Shown piece after piece: positions 16,079 to 24,330 of a DNA stretch of 64,000 bases. Positions within the stretch are counted from its first letter, which is position 1. Each line of letters starts with the position of its first letter. Origin of the DNA: a virus. The DNA lies in the IMG/VR virus record IMGVR_UViG_3300030294_000017, positions 1 to 64,000 of that record. The stretch is one strand, 5' to 3'. The notes beneath the pieces are model-generated. The model did not search any database. It was not told the origin of the DNA and saw nothing but the letters and a program-made list of their open reading frames with translations. The position numbers and the translations under genes were made by a program.

Positions 16079-16432
16079 GGGGGTGCTTGGTTTTGATTGC
16101 GGTTTAGGGTGGTATAAGTTCAATGGAGATTATCAGTTCTCCTTTTAAAAAGGTAAACCAAATAACAGGCAAAAATACAATCAAATCATTGGGTAACAAG
16201 GTTATTGCAATGATATCTCCAAGAGTAGTAGCATTTGCTGCTTAAGGAAGCCTAATTTAGTTTTTTAAAGTTTGCCGATGTCATAAATCGGATGGTGGAC
16301 TGCACTGTTTCCAAACAGTACCCAAATTCTTATAAGATGCTGAAAGGTGGTAAGATTAACCTCATGCACTAAGTTGTAAAAAGACTTGTATTAACCAATC
16401 GTAAGACGAGTGTTCGACTCACTCCACCTCCA
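16079..16432 (+). ncRNA. ssrA: Phage-encoded tmRNA (ssrA)
   Basis: 354 nt, near the bacterial norm (363 in E. coli). The 5' acceptor strand GGGGGTG (16079-16085) pairs with CACCTCC (16425-16431, one G-U), and the tRNA-like end has a T-arm GAGTG TTCGACT CACTC and discriminator A. The 5' end GGGGGTGCTTGGTTTTGATTGC parallels tmRNA GGGGCTGATTCTGGATTCGAC. Downstream, CTAAGTTGTA matches the helix-2 region of E. coli tmRNA. The tag frame 16168-16245 resumes at GGC and encodes 25 residues, beginning GKNTIKSLG and ending RVVAFAA-stop. The hydrophobic AA end is typical of degradation tags; the length exceeds the 8-10 residues common in bacteria. Pseudoknot-like hairpins (ACTGTTT/AAACAGT) flank it. Together with SmpB it would rescue stalled ribosomes. 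Confidence 0.9.
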
Positions 16433-16441
16433 CTTTAAGTA

Positions 16442-16482
16442 AATTGGCTGTAATCTTTGAGATTACAGCCAATTTTGTATTT
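16442..16482 (+). terminator. Intrinsic terminator of the tmRNA unit
   Basis: Perfect 14-bp stem AATTGGCTGTAATC / GATTACAGCCAATT with loop TTTGA, then TTGTATTTT. Starts 10 nt after the tmRNA 3' end. Confidence 0.9.
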
Positions 16483-16550
16483 TGCAACTATATTTTGGAT
16501 TGACACAATTATAAGATATCGAATATAAATAATTAAAATCTATCTAGCTT

Positions 16551-17276
16551 ATGTTTAAAAATATATTCCAATTGTATAAACTGTTGACTGAAAATGAGGT
16601 CTTCATAGCTAATTATACGTTCCCTAATGAAAATACCATAATAGATAGACTTTCAAATAAATACACCAAGTCAGAAACCTTTGTTTTTTCAGATTTTGTA
16701 AGAATCGAGGATATGAAGTATAAAGCTAATGAAATCACAGTGTCGTTATTACTTAAATATAATGTTTTGATAATACTTGAGGATGGTGGTGTGATAATAG
16801 AACCTGTTAATGATATATTGACTATAATTGAAAGTGGAAAACATATTGTATCAAATATCAATCTGCTTTCTAAAGAGAATGTTAGAAAACTTATAAATAA
16901 TACATTCTTTAAATCAAAACAAAATCAAAACCTTGCCGATGTAGAATATTTTGTGAACATAAAAGATATTTGCCTTGATTGTGTAAAACTCAGCAACATA
17001 AATCATTCAGAAATATTTATAATATGGAAAAAATTAATAGACGAGAAGATAAAGCTTGTTAAGCAGCTTGGAATAACTACATCGTTTGATGTATACAATC
17101 CATATGAAAATAAAACATATAAAATGTCATTTAATCCTAATACTTATAATGCTTTCCTTAATGTAGATCAAATATTAGGCAATATAAACAAGATAGATTA
17201 TTGGCTAGCTAGAATAAATTATACATCATTTTTGGGCGATAAGCATCAATTTTTGAAGCATACATTAGTAAATTAA
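16551..17276 (+). CDS. Hypothetical protein, 241 aa
   Basis: First CDS after the tmRNA terminator. The N-terminal LLTENEVFIANYTFPNE resembles LHILTENEVFIAKTTIVQH in the paralogous-family protein at 23020, perhaps a shared short element. The C-terminus has a Tyr/Asn-rich block (YNPYENKTYKMSFNPNTYNAFLN). No known domain. Confidence 0.65.
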   Translation: MFKNIFQLYKLLTENEVFIANYTFPNENTIIDRLSNKYTKSETFVFSDFVRIEDMKYKANEITVSLLLKYNVLIILEDGGVIIEPVNDILTIIESGKHIVSNINLLSKENVRKLINNTFFKSKQNQNLADVEYFVNIKDICLDCVKLSNINHSEIFIIWKKLIDEKIKLVKQLGITTSFDVYNPYENKTYKMSFNPNTYNAFLNVDQILGNINKIDYWLARINYTSFLGDKHQFLKHTLVN

Positions 17277-17281
17277 CCTAT

Positions 17282-17500
17282 ATGGATACTCACCAATGTT
17301 GTATGTGTGGAAGACCCGCTAGTATTATTTTAAAAAGAAATAAAAAATGGTATTGTGAGCTATGCATTGAGAAAGCTAGAAACAGAAATAATAAACCAAT
17401 TATAAAAAAGAAAGAACAGAGCCGTAATGATCAATGTAATTGTGGTTCGGGGAAAAAATACAAATATTGTTGCTTATTAATTAAAAATAAAATCATTTAA
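17282..17500 (+). CDS. SEC-C zinc-motif protein, 72 aa
   Basis: The C-terminus NDQCNCGSGKKYKYCC is the SEC-C motif (CxCxSGxxxxxCC), the zinc site also found at the end of SecA and in many small proteins. The N-terminus carries CCMCG ... WYCELC, a second possible zinc site. Likely a small metal-binding adaptor; partner unknown. Confidence 0.85.
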   Translation: MDTHQCCMCGRPASIILKRNKKWYCELCIEKARNRNNKPIIKKKEQSRNDQCNCGSGKKYKYCCLLIKNKII

Positions 17501-17509
17501 AATAAAATC

Positions 17510-18217
17510 ATGGATAAAGTTACTGAAAACATTCCAAAGAAAGGTGAAATTGTTAGCAACCCCGCTAAATGGACATCTAGAGAGAAGAAACATTGCAAGA
17601 TCAGTTGGACTGAAAAGCTAAATGTAGGAACTAAAGCGGAGAAGGAAATACAACATTCATTAATACCAAAAGAATGGTGTAAACTAGTTACAAAAGGATT
17701 GCCTATTTTTAAAAATGGTTTGGGGATTATTGTTGTTCACGCTGAATATGCCTTTAAGGAATACATGTCGGGTGGGTCATTCGAGGAATCAATCGAAAAG
17801 GTAAAAATTTATGCTGATAATGTAAGGAAATCTTACATGGAGCAAGTAAGGAAATTCAGGCTTGAAACATTTATTAAGATTTGTGAGCAACACTACAATA
17901 ACAATAACCTTGAAATAACTGTTGAAGAACTCAAGCTTTACCAATTTACCGATTTGGAAATAGATGTATTCACAAAGCATTTATCTGAAAATGGGGTTAT
18001 TGATATTTCAGAGATAGACGGTAAAAAGATGTATATGCTTAAACAGCTTGATGCAATTGATAATGAACTTGATGGAAGTCAACCCGAAATGATGGATGAT
18101 AAAATTATAGATGAAGTGTCACAGCCTATCATAGTTGATAATGAGTCAAATGGAAGTCAACCCGAAATGATGGATGATAAAATGATGGATGAAGTGTCGC
18201 AGTCTGTAGTAATTTAA
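17510..18217 (+). CDS. Hypothetical protein with duplicated C-terminal segment, 235 aa
   Basis: The N-terminal two thirds are basic and helical (SFEESIEKVKIYADNVRKSYMEQVRKFRLETFIKICEQHY). The acidic C-terminus consists of two tandem copies of a 26-residue unit (GSQPEMMDDKIIDEVSQP), encoded by a 78-nt direct repeat. The 9-nt gap to the SEC-C gene suggests cotranscription. Function unknown. Confidence 0.65.
   Translation: MDKVTENIPKKGEIVSNPAKWTSREKKHCKISWTEKLNVGTKAEKEIQHSLIPKEWCKLVTKGLPIFKNGLGIIVVHAEYAFKEYMSGGSFEESIEKVKIYADNVRKSYMEQVRKFRLETFIKICEQHYNNNNLEITVEELKLYQFTDLEIDVFTKHLSENGVIDISEIDGKKMYMLKQLDAIDNELDGSQPEMMDDKIIDEVSQPIIVDNESNGSQPEMMDDKMMDEVSQSVVI
18072..18202 (+). repeat. 78-nt in-frame tandem duplication
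   Basis: ATGGAAGTCAACCCGAAATG... at 18072 recurs at 18150 with only a few substitutions over at least 53 nt, giving two GSQPEMMDDK units. High DNA identity indicates recent duplication. Confidence 0.85.
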
Positions 18218-18231
18218 TAATGATTTATATA

Positions 18232-18273
18232 GGTGCTTGTGCTATTTTTTGCTTGGTTTATAACACAAGCACC
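18232..18273 (+). other. Intergenic hairpin
   Basis: Perfect 10-bp stem GGTGCTTGTG / CACAAGCACC around a 22-nt loop containing a T-run. No T-tract follows on the plus strand, so a terminator role is doubtful; possibly mRNA processing or stability. Confidence 0.5.
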
Positions 18274-18302
18274 AAAATAAATAAATAAAATTAATTACCA
18301 TT

Positions 18303-18674
18303 ATGGAACTAACAAGATTTCAACCGACCAACCAAGTTTCTGACATACCTGATATGTTGAATGCTGCATTTCAAATCTTAGAGGATACGTTAAATCCTAT
18401 TCTTCAAATTATAAATACTACCACCAAAACAATAAATTTATCAGGTCTACAAGGTACTTTACCTAATAAATCAATAATAGCTGACAATATAATACTCACA
18501 GGAACTAGTGGTAATGTATTGGTGGTTTCACCTGATGGTGTAACCATCAAATCATCTATTGACAAAGATGGTGATTTCACACCTGCAAATATACAAACTG
18601 TTTCAGGTACTACGGATACAGAGAAATTAACATCTTTGATATTAGCACTTAAAACATTGGGATTAATACAATAA
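18303..18674 (+). CDS. Possible virion or fibre-associated protein, 123 aa
   Basis: Short N-terminal helix (DIPDMLNAAFQILEDTLNPILQII) followed by low-charge beta-like repeats (TINLSGLQGTLPNKSIIADNIILTGTSGNVLVVSPDGVTIKSS), a layout common in trimeric phage fibre or decoration proteins. No named family; structural role inferred from composition. Confidence 0.55.
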   Translation: MELTRFQPTNQVSDIPDMLNAAFQILEDTLNPILQIINTTTKTINLSGLQGTLPNKSIIADNIILTGTSGNVLVVSPDGVTIKSSIDKDGDFTPANIQTVSGTTDTEKLTSLILALKTLGLIQ

Positions 18675-18704
18675 TCAATAAAATTTATATCGACATCTAA
18701 CCTA

Positions 18705-19268
18705 ATGGATGCCGATAATGTATTGAAAAGTATGAAAAAACTGCAGATATTCAAACCTGATTTAGAAGGATTCCTACTCAACCATGTGGAACTCAATCCA
18801 TCTAAATCTCAAATAGAATCGGGAGAATATGACAAAGCTGCAATTATTATTCAGGGGATGAATATAACCATTGAAAATCCAAAAGGTTCTACACGTTCGG
18901 GTGTTGATGATAATGGTAAAAAATGGTCAACGGAAATGAAAAATCATTATGGGTACTTTGATAATACACATGACAGAATAGGAGAAGATATTGATGTATT
19001 TATAGGTGATAACACCAATAGTACTATGGTATATGTTGTAGATCAGATAGACCCTTTAACAGGTAAATTTGATGAAAGTAAAGTAATGCTTGGATATAAC
19101 AGCCATCAAGATGCTAAAGAATCATATTTGAATAATTATGATAAAGATTGGAAAGGTTTTCAAAATATAACACCCGTACATATAGATAAATTCAAAGAAT
19201 GGTTGTATGATGGCGGAAGGCAACTTATACCATTTCATAAATATCTCGATACCCCAAAACCAATATAA
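18705..19268 (+). CDS. Inorganic-pyrophosphatase-domain protein
   Basis: 187 aa. Residues about 57-170 carry the phage and mobile-element pyrophosphatase-domain signature: IENPKGSTRSGVDDNGKKWSTEM, YGYF, DRIGEDIDVFIGD, VYVVDQIDPLTGKFDESKVMLGY, DAKESYLNNYDKDWKGF. This matches the InPase module known from polyvalent proteins, here stand-alone. It would hydrolyse PPi or a related phosphoanhydride and pull nucleotide polymerisation forward. Neighbours give no specific partner. Confidence 0.8.
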   Translation: MDADNVLKSMKKLQIFKPDLEGFLLNHVELNPSKSQIESGEYDKAAIIIQGMNITIENPKGSTRSGVDDNGKKWSTEMKNHYGYFDNTHDRIGEDIDVFIGDNTNSTMVYVVDQIDPLTGKFDESKVMLGYNSHQDAKESYLNNYDKDWKGFQNITPVHIDKFKEWLYDGGRQLIPFHKYLDTPKPI

Positions 19269-19305
19269 ATAAGATTAACGTTGTTGTGCTTCTATATAAA
19301 GATGT

Positions 19306-20070
19306 ATGGTAACATTAAATTTGGTTCACGGCTGTGATATAGATTCCTGTGATCTATACAAAACAGGGTTCTGCTATGTAAAAACCAAATTCTCCAATAA
19401 AAATTTCCTAAAAAACGACTTTCTAAAGCCTAAATATTATCCCGAATATTGGGATAAATTACCAAAAAGACCCGATATTTATATATGTTCAATTATGGGT
19501 GATATGTTAAGTAGTACTATAACTGACCTAAATCTTATAGACATACTTGAACATATAGAAAGAAGACCACACGATGTATTTTTCTTGCAATCAAAGAACC
19601 CAATAAGGTATTTTAAGTTTTTGAAAGAATGTTGGATAAAGGAAATACCCAAGAACATTTATTTTGGAACTTCTGTTGAAAATAATAATTATAACTGCAG
19701 AATAAAAGATTTATCCAAACTTAAATTTTTAAATAAATCAATTCATCTTTGGTTAGAAATCGAACCTATCATGGGTGATTGTTCCAAACTTGATCTTTCA
19801 CTTATGGAATATATAACAGTTTCAACTATAGGGTTTGATCAAACTTATAGATCAACTATTGATAACCATATATTGAGCATAGGTGAGCTATATAAAGATG
19901 AATGGATAGAATCATTATATGAAAACCAAACGGTAAATAAAAATATACTTAGATTTTATAGCAATGTACTTGAACTGACACATTCATATAAAATATTGAA
20001 ACATCCAAATTTTGATGTATATAAAATTTTGTATAAATTGGATAATAAACAAGTTAATTCTTTATTTTAA
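19306..20070 (+). CDS. DUF5131 (Gp37/Gp68)-like protein, radical-SAM related
   Basis: 254 aa. The order of blocks follows DUF5131: a Cys-bearing start (HGCDIDSCDLYKTGFCYVK), PDIYICSIMGDMLSSTI (usually NSMSDLFH), DVFFLQSKNPIRYFKF (usually TKRPER), KNIYFGTSVENNN and IHLWLEIEPIMGD (usually FLSIEPLLG). Cys spacing in the first block departs from the usual C-x-C arrangement, so cluster binding is uncertain. DUF5131 proteins are widespread in phages; their substrate is not established. Confidence 0.75.
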   Translation: MVTLNLVHGCDIDSCDLYKTGFCYVKTKFSNKNFLKNDFLKPKYYPEYWDKLPKRPDIYICSIMGDMLSSTITDLNLIDILEHIERRPHDVFFLQSKNPIRYFKFLKECWIKEIPKNIYFGTSVENNNYNCRIKDLSKLKFLNKSIHLWLEIEPIMGDCSKLDLSLMEYITVSTIGFDQTYRSTIDNHILSIGELYKDEWIESLYENQTVNKNILRFYSNVLELTHSYKILKHPNFDVYKILYKLDNKQVNSLF

Positions 20071-20450
20071 TGGGTAAAAAGAATGAAAGTCCTGTTATTG
20101 TCGGCAGGATAGCTTACGAACGTTATAGAGTTATAGAAACTGAAAATGGTATTATAAGGCAAGGTATGGGCTTAAGCGGTAAAATTGAGGCAATAATAGT
20201 ACATATCACAGGTGGTATACATGTCAGATTTTCTACAGATGTTGCAGCTAATACTGTTCCAATAGAATGGGTTACCACAGATGAAAAAATGTCCAAAATT
20301 GATATAACTATGCTTGAAAGTATTAAAATACTTTCAAGGCAAACAAAACATGTATTATGTAATTCAAAGATAAGAGTTAATAGAAAAATGTTCTCGGAAA
20401 AATTAGAATTCTTAGCAAAACAAAGAAAGCAATATGCAAACAGAAACTAA
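20070..20450 (+). CDS. Hypothetical protein, 126 aa
   Basis: Overlaps the previous stop (TAATG) and the following gene by 17 nt. Beta-rich centre (GRIAYERYRVIETENGIIRQGMGLSGKIEAIIVHITGGIHVRFS) and basic helical tail. No domain recognised. Confidence 0.65.
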   Translation: MGKKNESPVIVGRIAYERYRVIETENGIIRQGMGLSGKIEAIIVHITGGIHVRFSTDVAANTVPIEWVTTDEKMSKIDITMLESIKILSRQTKHVLCNSKIRVNRKMFSEKLEFLAKQRKQYANRN

Positions 20451-20964
20451 AGTAGCACATTTAAGAAATATTTTAACCCCAATAAAAAACTATTTCTCAA
20501 TGTTGAAAGCCGATAAAAATAATCAGGTAATTAGTACTTTGCTGCTTGATAAAGAAGCTGACAATTGTATTAAAGTTCTACCTGAGATATTGGAACTTAT
20601 GGATAAATTACCACCCCATTATCTTGGATTTTTTGAATATCCACAATACTGTAATACATGTGATTATTTCAGTAAAGATGTCAAGAAATGTAAAAAATGT
20701 GCTTCATCGGGTTTAGAAAAAAGAACTAATCACAGCGATAACTATTGGAACGGTGTTATTGTTGATGCAAGAATTGTTAGTGATACCACATTTGCAACAA
20801 GATTACATGGTTTTCTATCAGATGTGGAAACCAATGATTGTATATCATGTGAAGAGCTTGAATATCTGAAAACGATTTCTGAAAAACTATTGAAATTCCA
20901 ACAAATGACAGCATCTGATGAAAAGGAAATTGAATACCTCAATACAACAAAAAAAGGCTTATAA
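20434..20964 (+). CDS. Hypothetical protein with Cys-rich site, 176 aa
   Basis: The central CNTCDYFSKDVKKCKKCASSGL looks like a four-Cys zinc site, followed by NHSDNYWNG. Flanked by helices. No family recognised. Confidence 0.65.
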   Translation: MQTETKVAHLRNILTPIKNYFSMLKADKNNQVISTLLLDKEADNCIKVLPEILELMDKLPPHYLGFFEYPQYCNTCDYFSKDVKKCKKCASSGLEKRTNHSDNYWNGVIVDARIVSDTTFATRLHGFLSDVETNDCISCEELEYLKTISEKLLKFQQMTASDEKEIEYLNTTKKGL

Positions 20965-21080
20965 TGTATTATGACTTTATGGGATATAAGGTTTTGCCTG
21001 TAATTTGGTTTTTTGAATATACAAATTGTTATATGATTATATACCTCATATTTCCTGAAAGAGTTCAGGTAATGATTTGA
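20964..21080 (+). CDS. Possible small hydrophobic protein, 38 aa
   Basis: ATG at 20964 shares a base with the preceding stop (TAATG). Product has a hydrophobic run (VLPVIWFFEYTNCYMIIYLIF). The coupled start is the main support; otherwise it is only the leader of the structured RNA. Confidence 0.4.
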   Translation: MYYDFMGYKVLPVIWFFEYTNCYMIIYLIFPERVQVMI

Positions 21081-21130
21081 AACCGTTTAATATTAACTAA
21101 TATAAAATAATGTTACGATTATAGATAAAT

Positions 21131-21396
21131 GATGGTGATTATTATTCGGCTTGGTGTTGTCGTTGTGGTAAATCCACAGACTTGACTATTAAATTAGGGC
21201 TGTCCCCTAATTCCGTTTCCAACCCGAAATCACCAAATCCGTTCCCGATATTCGGAGTCCATACAGGCATTTGGTAGAAATGCCATCAATACCTGACTTT
21301 GGACATCACAAGCAATCTGACCTACAACTCAGAGCATGCAACTATTGGGAACACTGATTCCGTGAAGATATAAGCCATCTTCACGGAATCTTCGTT
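21131..21396 (+). ncRNA. Multi-domain structured RNA of unknown class
   Basis: No CDS fits, and base composition is richer in G+C than neighbours. Domain 1: TGGTGATT (21133-21140) pairs with AATCACCA (21228-21235), continued by TTCGG/CCGAA and TTGG/CCAA, enclosing hairpins TGTGG TAAAT CCACA and AATTAGGG CTGTC CCCTAATT. Domain 2: GTTCCCGATA (21241-21250) pairs with TATTGGGAAC (21343-21352), enclosing GTCCA/TGGAC around GGCATTT GGTAG AAATGCC, and TCTGA/TCAGA. A strong terminator at 21356 ends it. The nested, mutually compatible stems strongly suggest a functional RNA of about 220 nt. I do not recognise the class. Confidence 0.7.
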
Positions 21397-21400
21397 TTAA
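21356..21400 (+). terminator. Intrinsic terminator after structured RNA
   Basis: Perfect 13-bp stem GATTCCGTGAAGA / TCTTCACGGAATC with a 9-nt loop, followed by TTCGTTTT. Confidence 0.85.
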
Positions 21401-21417
21401 ATAATTAAACAAATCAT

Positions 21418-21957
21418 ATGCAACCATTACAAATGATACAAGATTATAAATGCAGAATAAATTTGACAGACTATGATTTTGCCTGTCTTATGGTGGATGT
21501 TTATCCTATACTTTTAATTACAAAATTACAAAATAAAATAGATTTGGATGATTTGGATGATAAAGGTATAGAAACAAATCAACACATAACAGTAGTATAC
21601 GGAATTGATACTTATGTTGGACTTTCTAGGATGTTGACTATGATACCTAAAAATATTGGCACTTTAAAATTAGGAAAGATAAGTGTTTTCGAAAATGAAA
21701 AATATGATGTATTAAAAGTGTCAATTATACCATCTAATGAATTGTTGAAATTAAGATCAGATATAGTCAATAAATTACATGTTACATTAACATACCCAAA
21801 TTTTGAACCTCATATAACGCTAGCATATCTTAAAAAAGGAACTGCGGCAAAATATTTACTTAAATTTGGAAATATAGATTTAAGTAATGAGGTTGTTGTA
21901 TTTGATAAATATAATTATTCAGGCGGTAATTTAAATGAAACATTTATAAAGTTATAA
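21418..21957 (+). CDS. 2H phosphoesterase (Acb1/LigT type)
   Basis: 179 aa with the two H-x-T/S-x motifs of the 2H superfamily: HITVVYG (H56, T58) and PHITLAYLKKG (H132, T134), about 75 residues apart, with the intervening YDVLKVSI strand. The superfamily includes 2',3'-cyclic phosphodiesterases, RNA ligase-like LigT and phage Acb1 (T4 57B), which degrades the cyclic oligonucleotides of CBASS defence. The PHITLAYLKKG form is the one I associate with phage members, so an anti-CBASS role is plausible but unproven. Coupled to the next gene by TAATG. Confidence 0.8.
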   Translation: MQPLQMIQDYKCRINLTDYDFACLMVDVYPILLITKLQNKIDLDDLDDKGIETNQHITVVYGIDTYVGLSRMLTMIPKNIGTLKLGKISVFENEKYDVLKVSIIPSNELLKLRSDIVNKLHVTLTYPNFEPHITLAYLKKGTAAKYLLKFGNIDLSNEVVVFDKYNYSGGNLNETFIKL

Positions 21958-22679
21958 TGAAATTAATAGCCGAAACGTTGACCGATGAAATGATGATAAC
22001 ACCATATTCAACTATGGTATCTAGAAATCAAAAATGGTTTTACGATAATTACTTGACTGATCAGTCTAGTAAAAATTTACCCGAAAAGAAAGATAAAATA
22101 TTTTTAATTCCTGGTAAAATTTATACATTCGGATATAATCCAATAACCCCTGAGGAAAAATTACTTGCTCAATGCCCCGCTTTTTCATTCAGACCCATAA
22201 ATTTCATAATAGGTCAAAAATTTACAAAATCAGGTGATTTCAACCCTTACGGAATTAATCTTACATTCGTACCACCAAGGATAAGGATACAAATACTAGA
22301 CCAAATCATACGTGTGTTTGGCTCAGAGATAATAAATCCATCAATTAATCAAATGAAAGCTGGGAATCAACCAACTAGAACTTTACCCGTTAATTGGGAA
22401 ATGATGCAAAAAATGCTTGAAAATAGTGGATTTGAATATTGTATACGTTCATATAAATATTCGGCATTTACATCACCACCTCAAATTATTAGCTATGAAG
22501 ATTGGCATAGATTATGTACTTTTACAATTCCTTTTATAAAGACAGCCAACCTTCTCGGTATAAGGAGTGTATATATGTCATATTACGATAATCTTACGGG
22601 TGTAAAAAAAGCACCAAAAGATTTAAAAATAGCTGAACGCACTATAAAAGATATTAAATCTTATAAACACCTGTTCTAA
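21957..22679 (+). CDS. T4-like conserved phage protein, probable virion assembly factor
   Basis: 240 aa. The pattern FGYNPITPEEKLLAQCPAFSFRPINFI ... FNPYGINLTFVPPRIRIQILDQIIRVF recalls a family found in T4-like myoviruses (YYDxxPLVxPI ... GFLGLNLHYLPPxxRxxLLD), ending with CIRSYKYSAFT and ISYEDWHRLCTF. I do not know its exact T4 name. Coupled at both ends (TAATG). Confidence 0.55.
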   Translation: MKLIAETLTDEMMITPYSTMVSRNQKWFYDNYLTDQSSKNLPEKKDKIFLIPGKIYTFGYNPITPEEKLLAQCPAFSFRPINFIIGQKFTKSGDFNPYGINLTFVPPRIRIQILDQIIRVFGSEIINPSINQMKAGNQPTRTLPVNWEMMQKMLENSGFEYCIRSYKYSAFTSPPQIISYEDWHRLCTFTIPFIKTANLLGIRSVYMSYYDNLTGVKKAPKDLKIAERTIKDIKSYKHLF

Positions 22680-22933
22680 TGAATGAACATACCGATAAAA
22701 TTAGAAAATTCTTTGTTGATTGTCCATCAGATATAAATATAAAGTCTGACGATTTTATCATATGTATAGGTCAGAAGCAAAGTAATTCAGTTTATCATGT
22801 AATTGAATCAAATAAAAGATTTGTAAGAAGCAAATTTAGATTTACAGTTAAGGTTTTTAAGTCTGAACTTATTGTGTGTTTAAAAAGATCAGAAAATCAA
22901 AATATAATACCAATGAGTTGGAATAAAAGATAA
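22679..22933 (+). CDS. Hypothetical protein, 84 aa
   Basis: Coupled to the upstream gene by TAATG. Beta-rich (FIICIGQKQSNSVYHVIESNKRFVRSKFRFTVKVF). No domain recognised. Confidence 0.6.
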   Translation: MNEHTDKIRKFFVDCPSDINIKSDDFIICIGQKQSNSVYHVIESNKRFVRSKFRFTVKVFKSELIVCLKRSENQNIIPMSWNKR

Positions 22934-23019
22934 ATATGAAAATATTAATGTATTTGCTTATATAAGGGAGAAAATTATACAATACTTGTAATAATTAACA
23001 TTCTTAAAAACAAAACATT

Positions 23020-23721
23020 ATGCCGTTTAAAAGAGCAAAAGTGGTTATGCTTCCTACTAATCAAAAAGCACAAATTGGAAATTTAGTAAAGTCAAAGTGT
23101 AATGAGCTACATATACTCACCGAAAACGAGGTATTTATAGCTAAAACAACAATAGTTCAACATATTTACGTATTATCAGGTAAAAAAAATACTGAGGTAG
23201 GTGGAGAAATTAAAGTTGGTGATTATGCAATAGGTCTTGATCAAATTGTATATAAGCTGAAAGAGGGTGAATTTCCTTTAAGAGCCGATAGAAAGATTAT
23301 TGCATCAACTGATTTAAGTTTGGGATTGGAAGAAGCAATTAAAATAGCTAATGATTCTGATTGTATGAGTGGCTCTTCAGGTTGGGTTGAAATAAAGAAC
23401 AAAAATTTGTTTCCACAATCATCGAAATCGTTTATTGATATTTATATTAAAGAATACAACAATGGTAGACAAATTACCGATGTTTTGGTTGAATATGAAC
23501 AGGATACTCAATCTTGGATAAATGCATTTAATAAATCAGCAAAAGATTTTGAACGGTTAAAAATTAATCCAAAAGATAGAACTATAACAATAAGGAAGAT
23601 TAAAAACAACTATACTTTTGAGGAAGTTGAAATACTAATAAATAAGCACAGAGATGATAACCTTTCTGCGGGCGGAACTAACAAAATATTAACTGTAAAT
23701 TGGATTTATGAAAACCTATAA
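23020..23721 (+). CDS. PxPSxxFI-family protein, paralogue 1 (233 aa)
   Basis: Member of a family with four copies in this window (also 43275, 44962, 45671). Shared order: N-terminal strand (AKVVMLPT), GDYAIGLDQIVYKL, KIIASTDLSL, then FPQSSKSFIDIYIKEYNNGRQITDVLVEYE, and a C-terminal INPKDRTITIRKIKNNYTFEEVEILI block. Such proteins occur in Bacteroidetes phages; function unknown. This copy is on the plus strand, the other three on the minus strand. Confidence 0.7.
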   Translation: MPFKRAKVVMLPTNQKAQIGNLVKSKCNELHILTENEVFIAKTTIVQHIYVLSGKKNTEVGGEIKVGDYAIGLDQIVYKLKEGEFPLRADRKIIASTDLSLGLEEAIKIANDSDCMSGSSGWVEIKNKNLFPQSSKSFIDIYIKEYNNGRQITDVLVEYEQDTQSWINAFNKSAKDFERLKINPKDRTITIRKIKNNYTFEEVEILINKHRDDNLSAGGTNKILTVNWIYENL

Positions 23722-23733
23722 GTTGCTAACATT

Positions 23734-24330
23734 ATGAAAATAAAAGGTAAAATAGTTAAAATCTCGGAAAATATTCATTTTGCTGTAAAAGGTTATATAA
23801 GTGAAAATGAATACTTCATTGTAATGGAGAATAATGAGTGGTGCATCCATAAATGTCAACATATAATTAATGAATCATCTGTTATGTCTTTCACTAAAGA
23901 TATAGAGAAAAACTGTCAAATTATTTATAAAGTATTTCAACTAGATGATTGTCTTAGAGTAAGGATTTCATCGGATACTAAAATATGTACAAAATTAAGA
24001 CCTCCATATATTTACAACGATCAAGTGTTTTTGCTCAAAAAGGAGTCCACTGATTATATTTTAAACATTAAAACACGTTTATTTGATACCGTATTTATAG
24101 AATTTAAAGAATATTGTATTCATAATTCTAAAAATAATTTTTTTGATGGGCAAGTAGACCTAACAAGCTGTGGTAATAGAGATACTTGGTATAGTGATGG
24201 TATTTGTACATTTTGTGGTAGACCTATAATACAAGATACTTTTGTAGGTGGTAGACATTCAATATATTTAGAGCCAATGTATGACGATAAAAATATAATT
24301 GCATTTACTGAATTTACTATAACATTATGA
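23734..24330 (+). CDS. Hypothetical protein, 198 aa, C-terminal CxxC
   Basis: N-terminal beta-rich region (KIKGKIVKISENIHFAVKGYISENEYFIVMENNEW). The C-terminal part has SDGICTFCGRPIIQDTFVGGRH, a possible zinc knuckle. Overlaps the next gene by 4 nt (ATGA). Confidence 0.65.
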   Translation: MKIKGKIVKISENIHFAVKGYISENEYFIVMENNEWCIHKCQHIINESSVMSFTKDIEKNCQIIYKVFQLDDCLRVRISSDTKICTKLRPPYIYNDQVFLLKKESTDYILNIKTRLFDTVFIEFKEYCIHNSKNNFFDGQVDLTSCGNRDTWYSDGICTFCGRPIIQDTFVGGRHSIYLEPMYDDKNIIAFTEFTITL

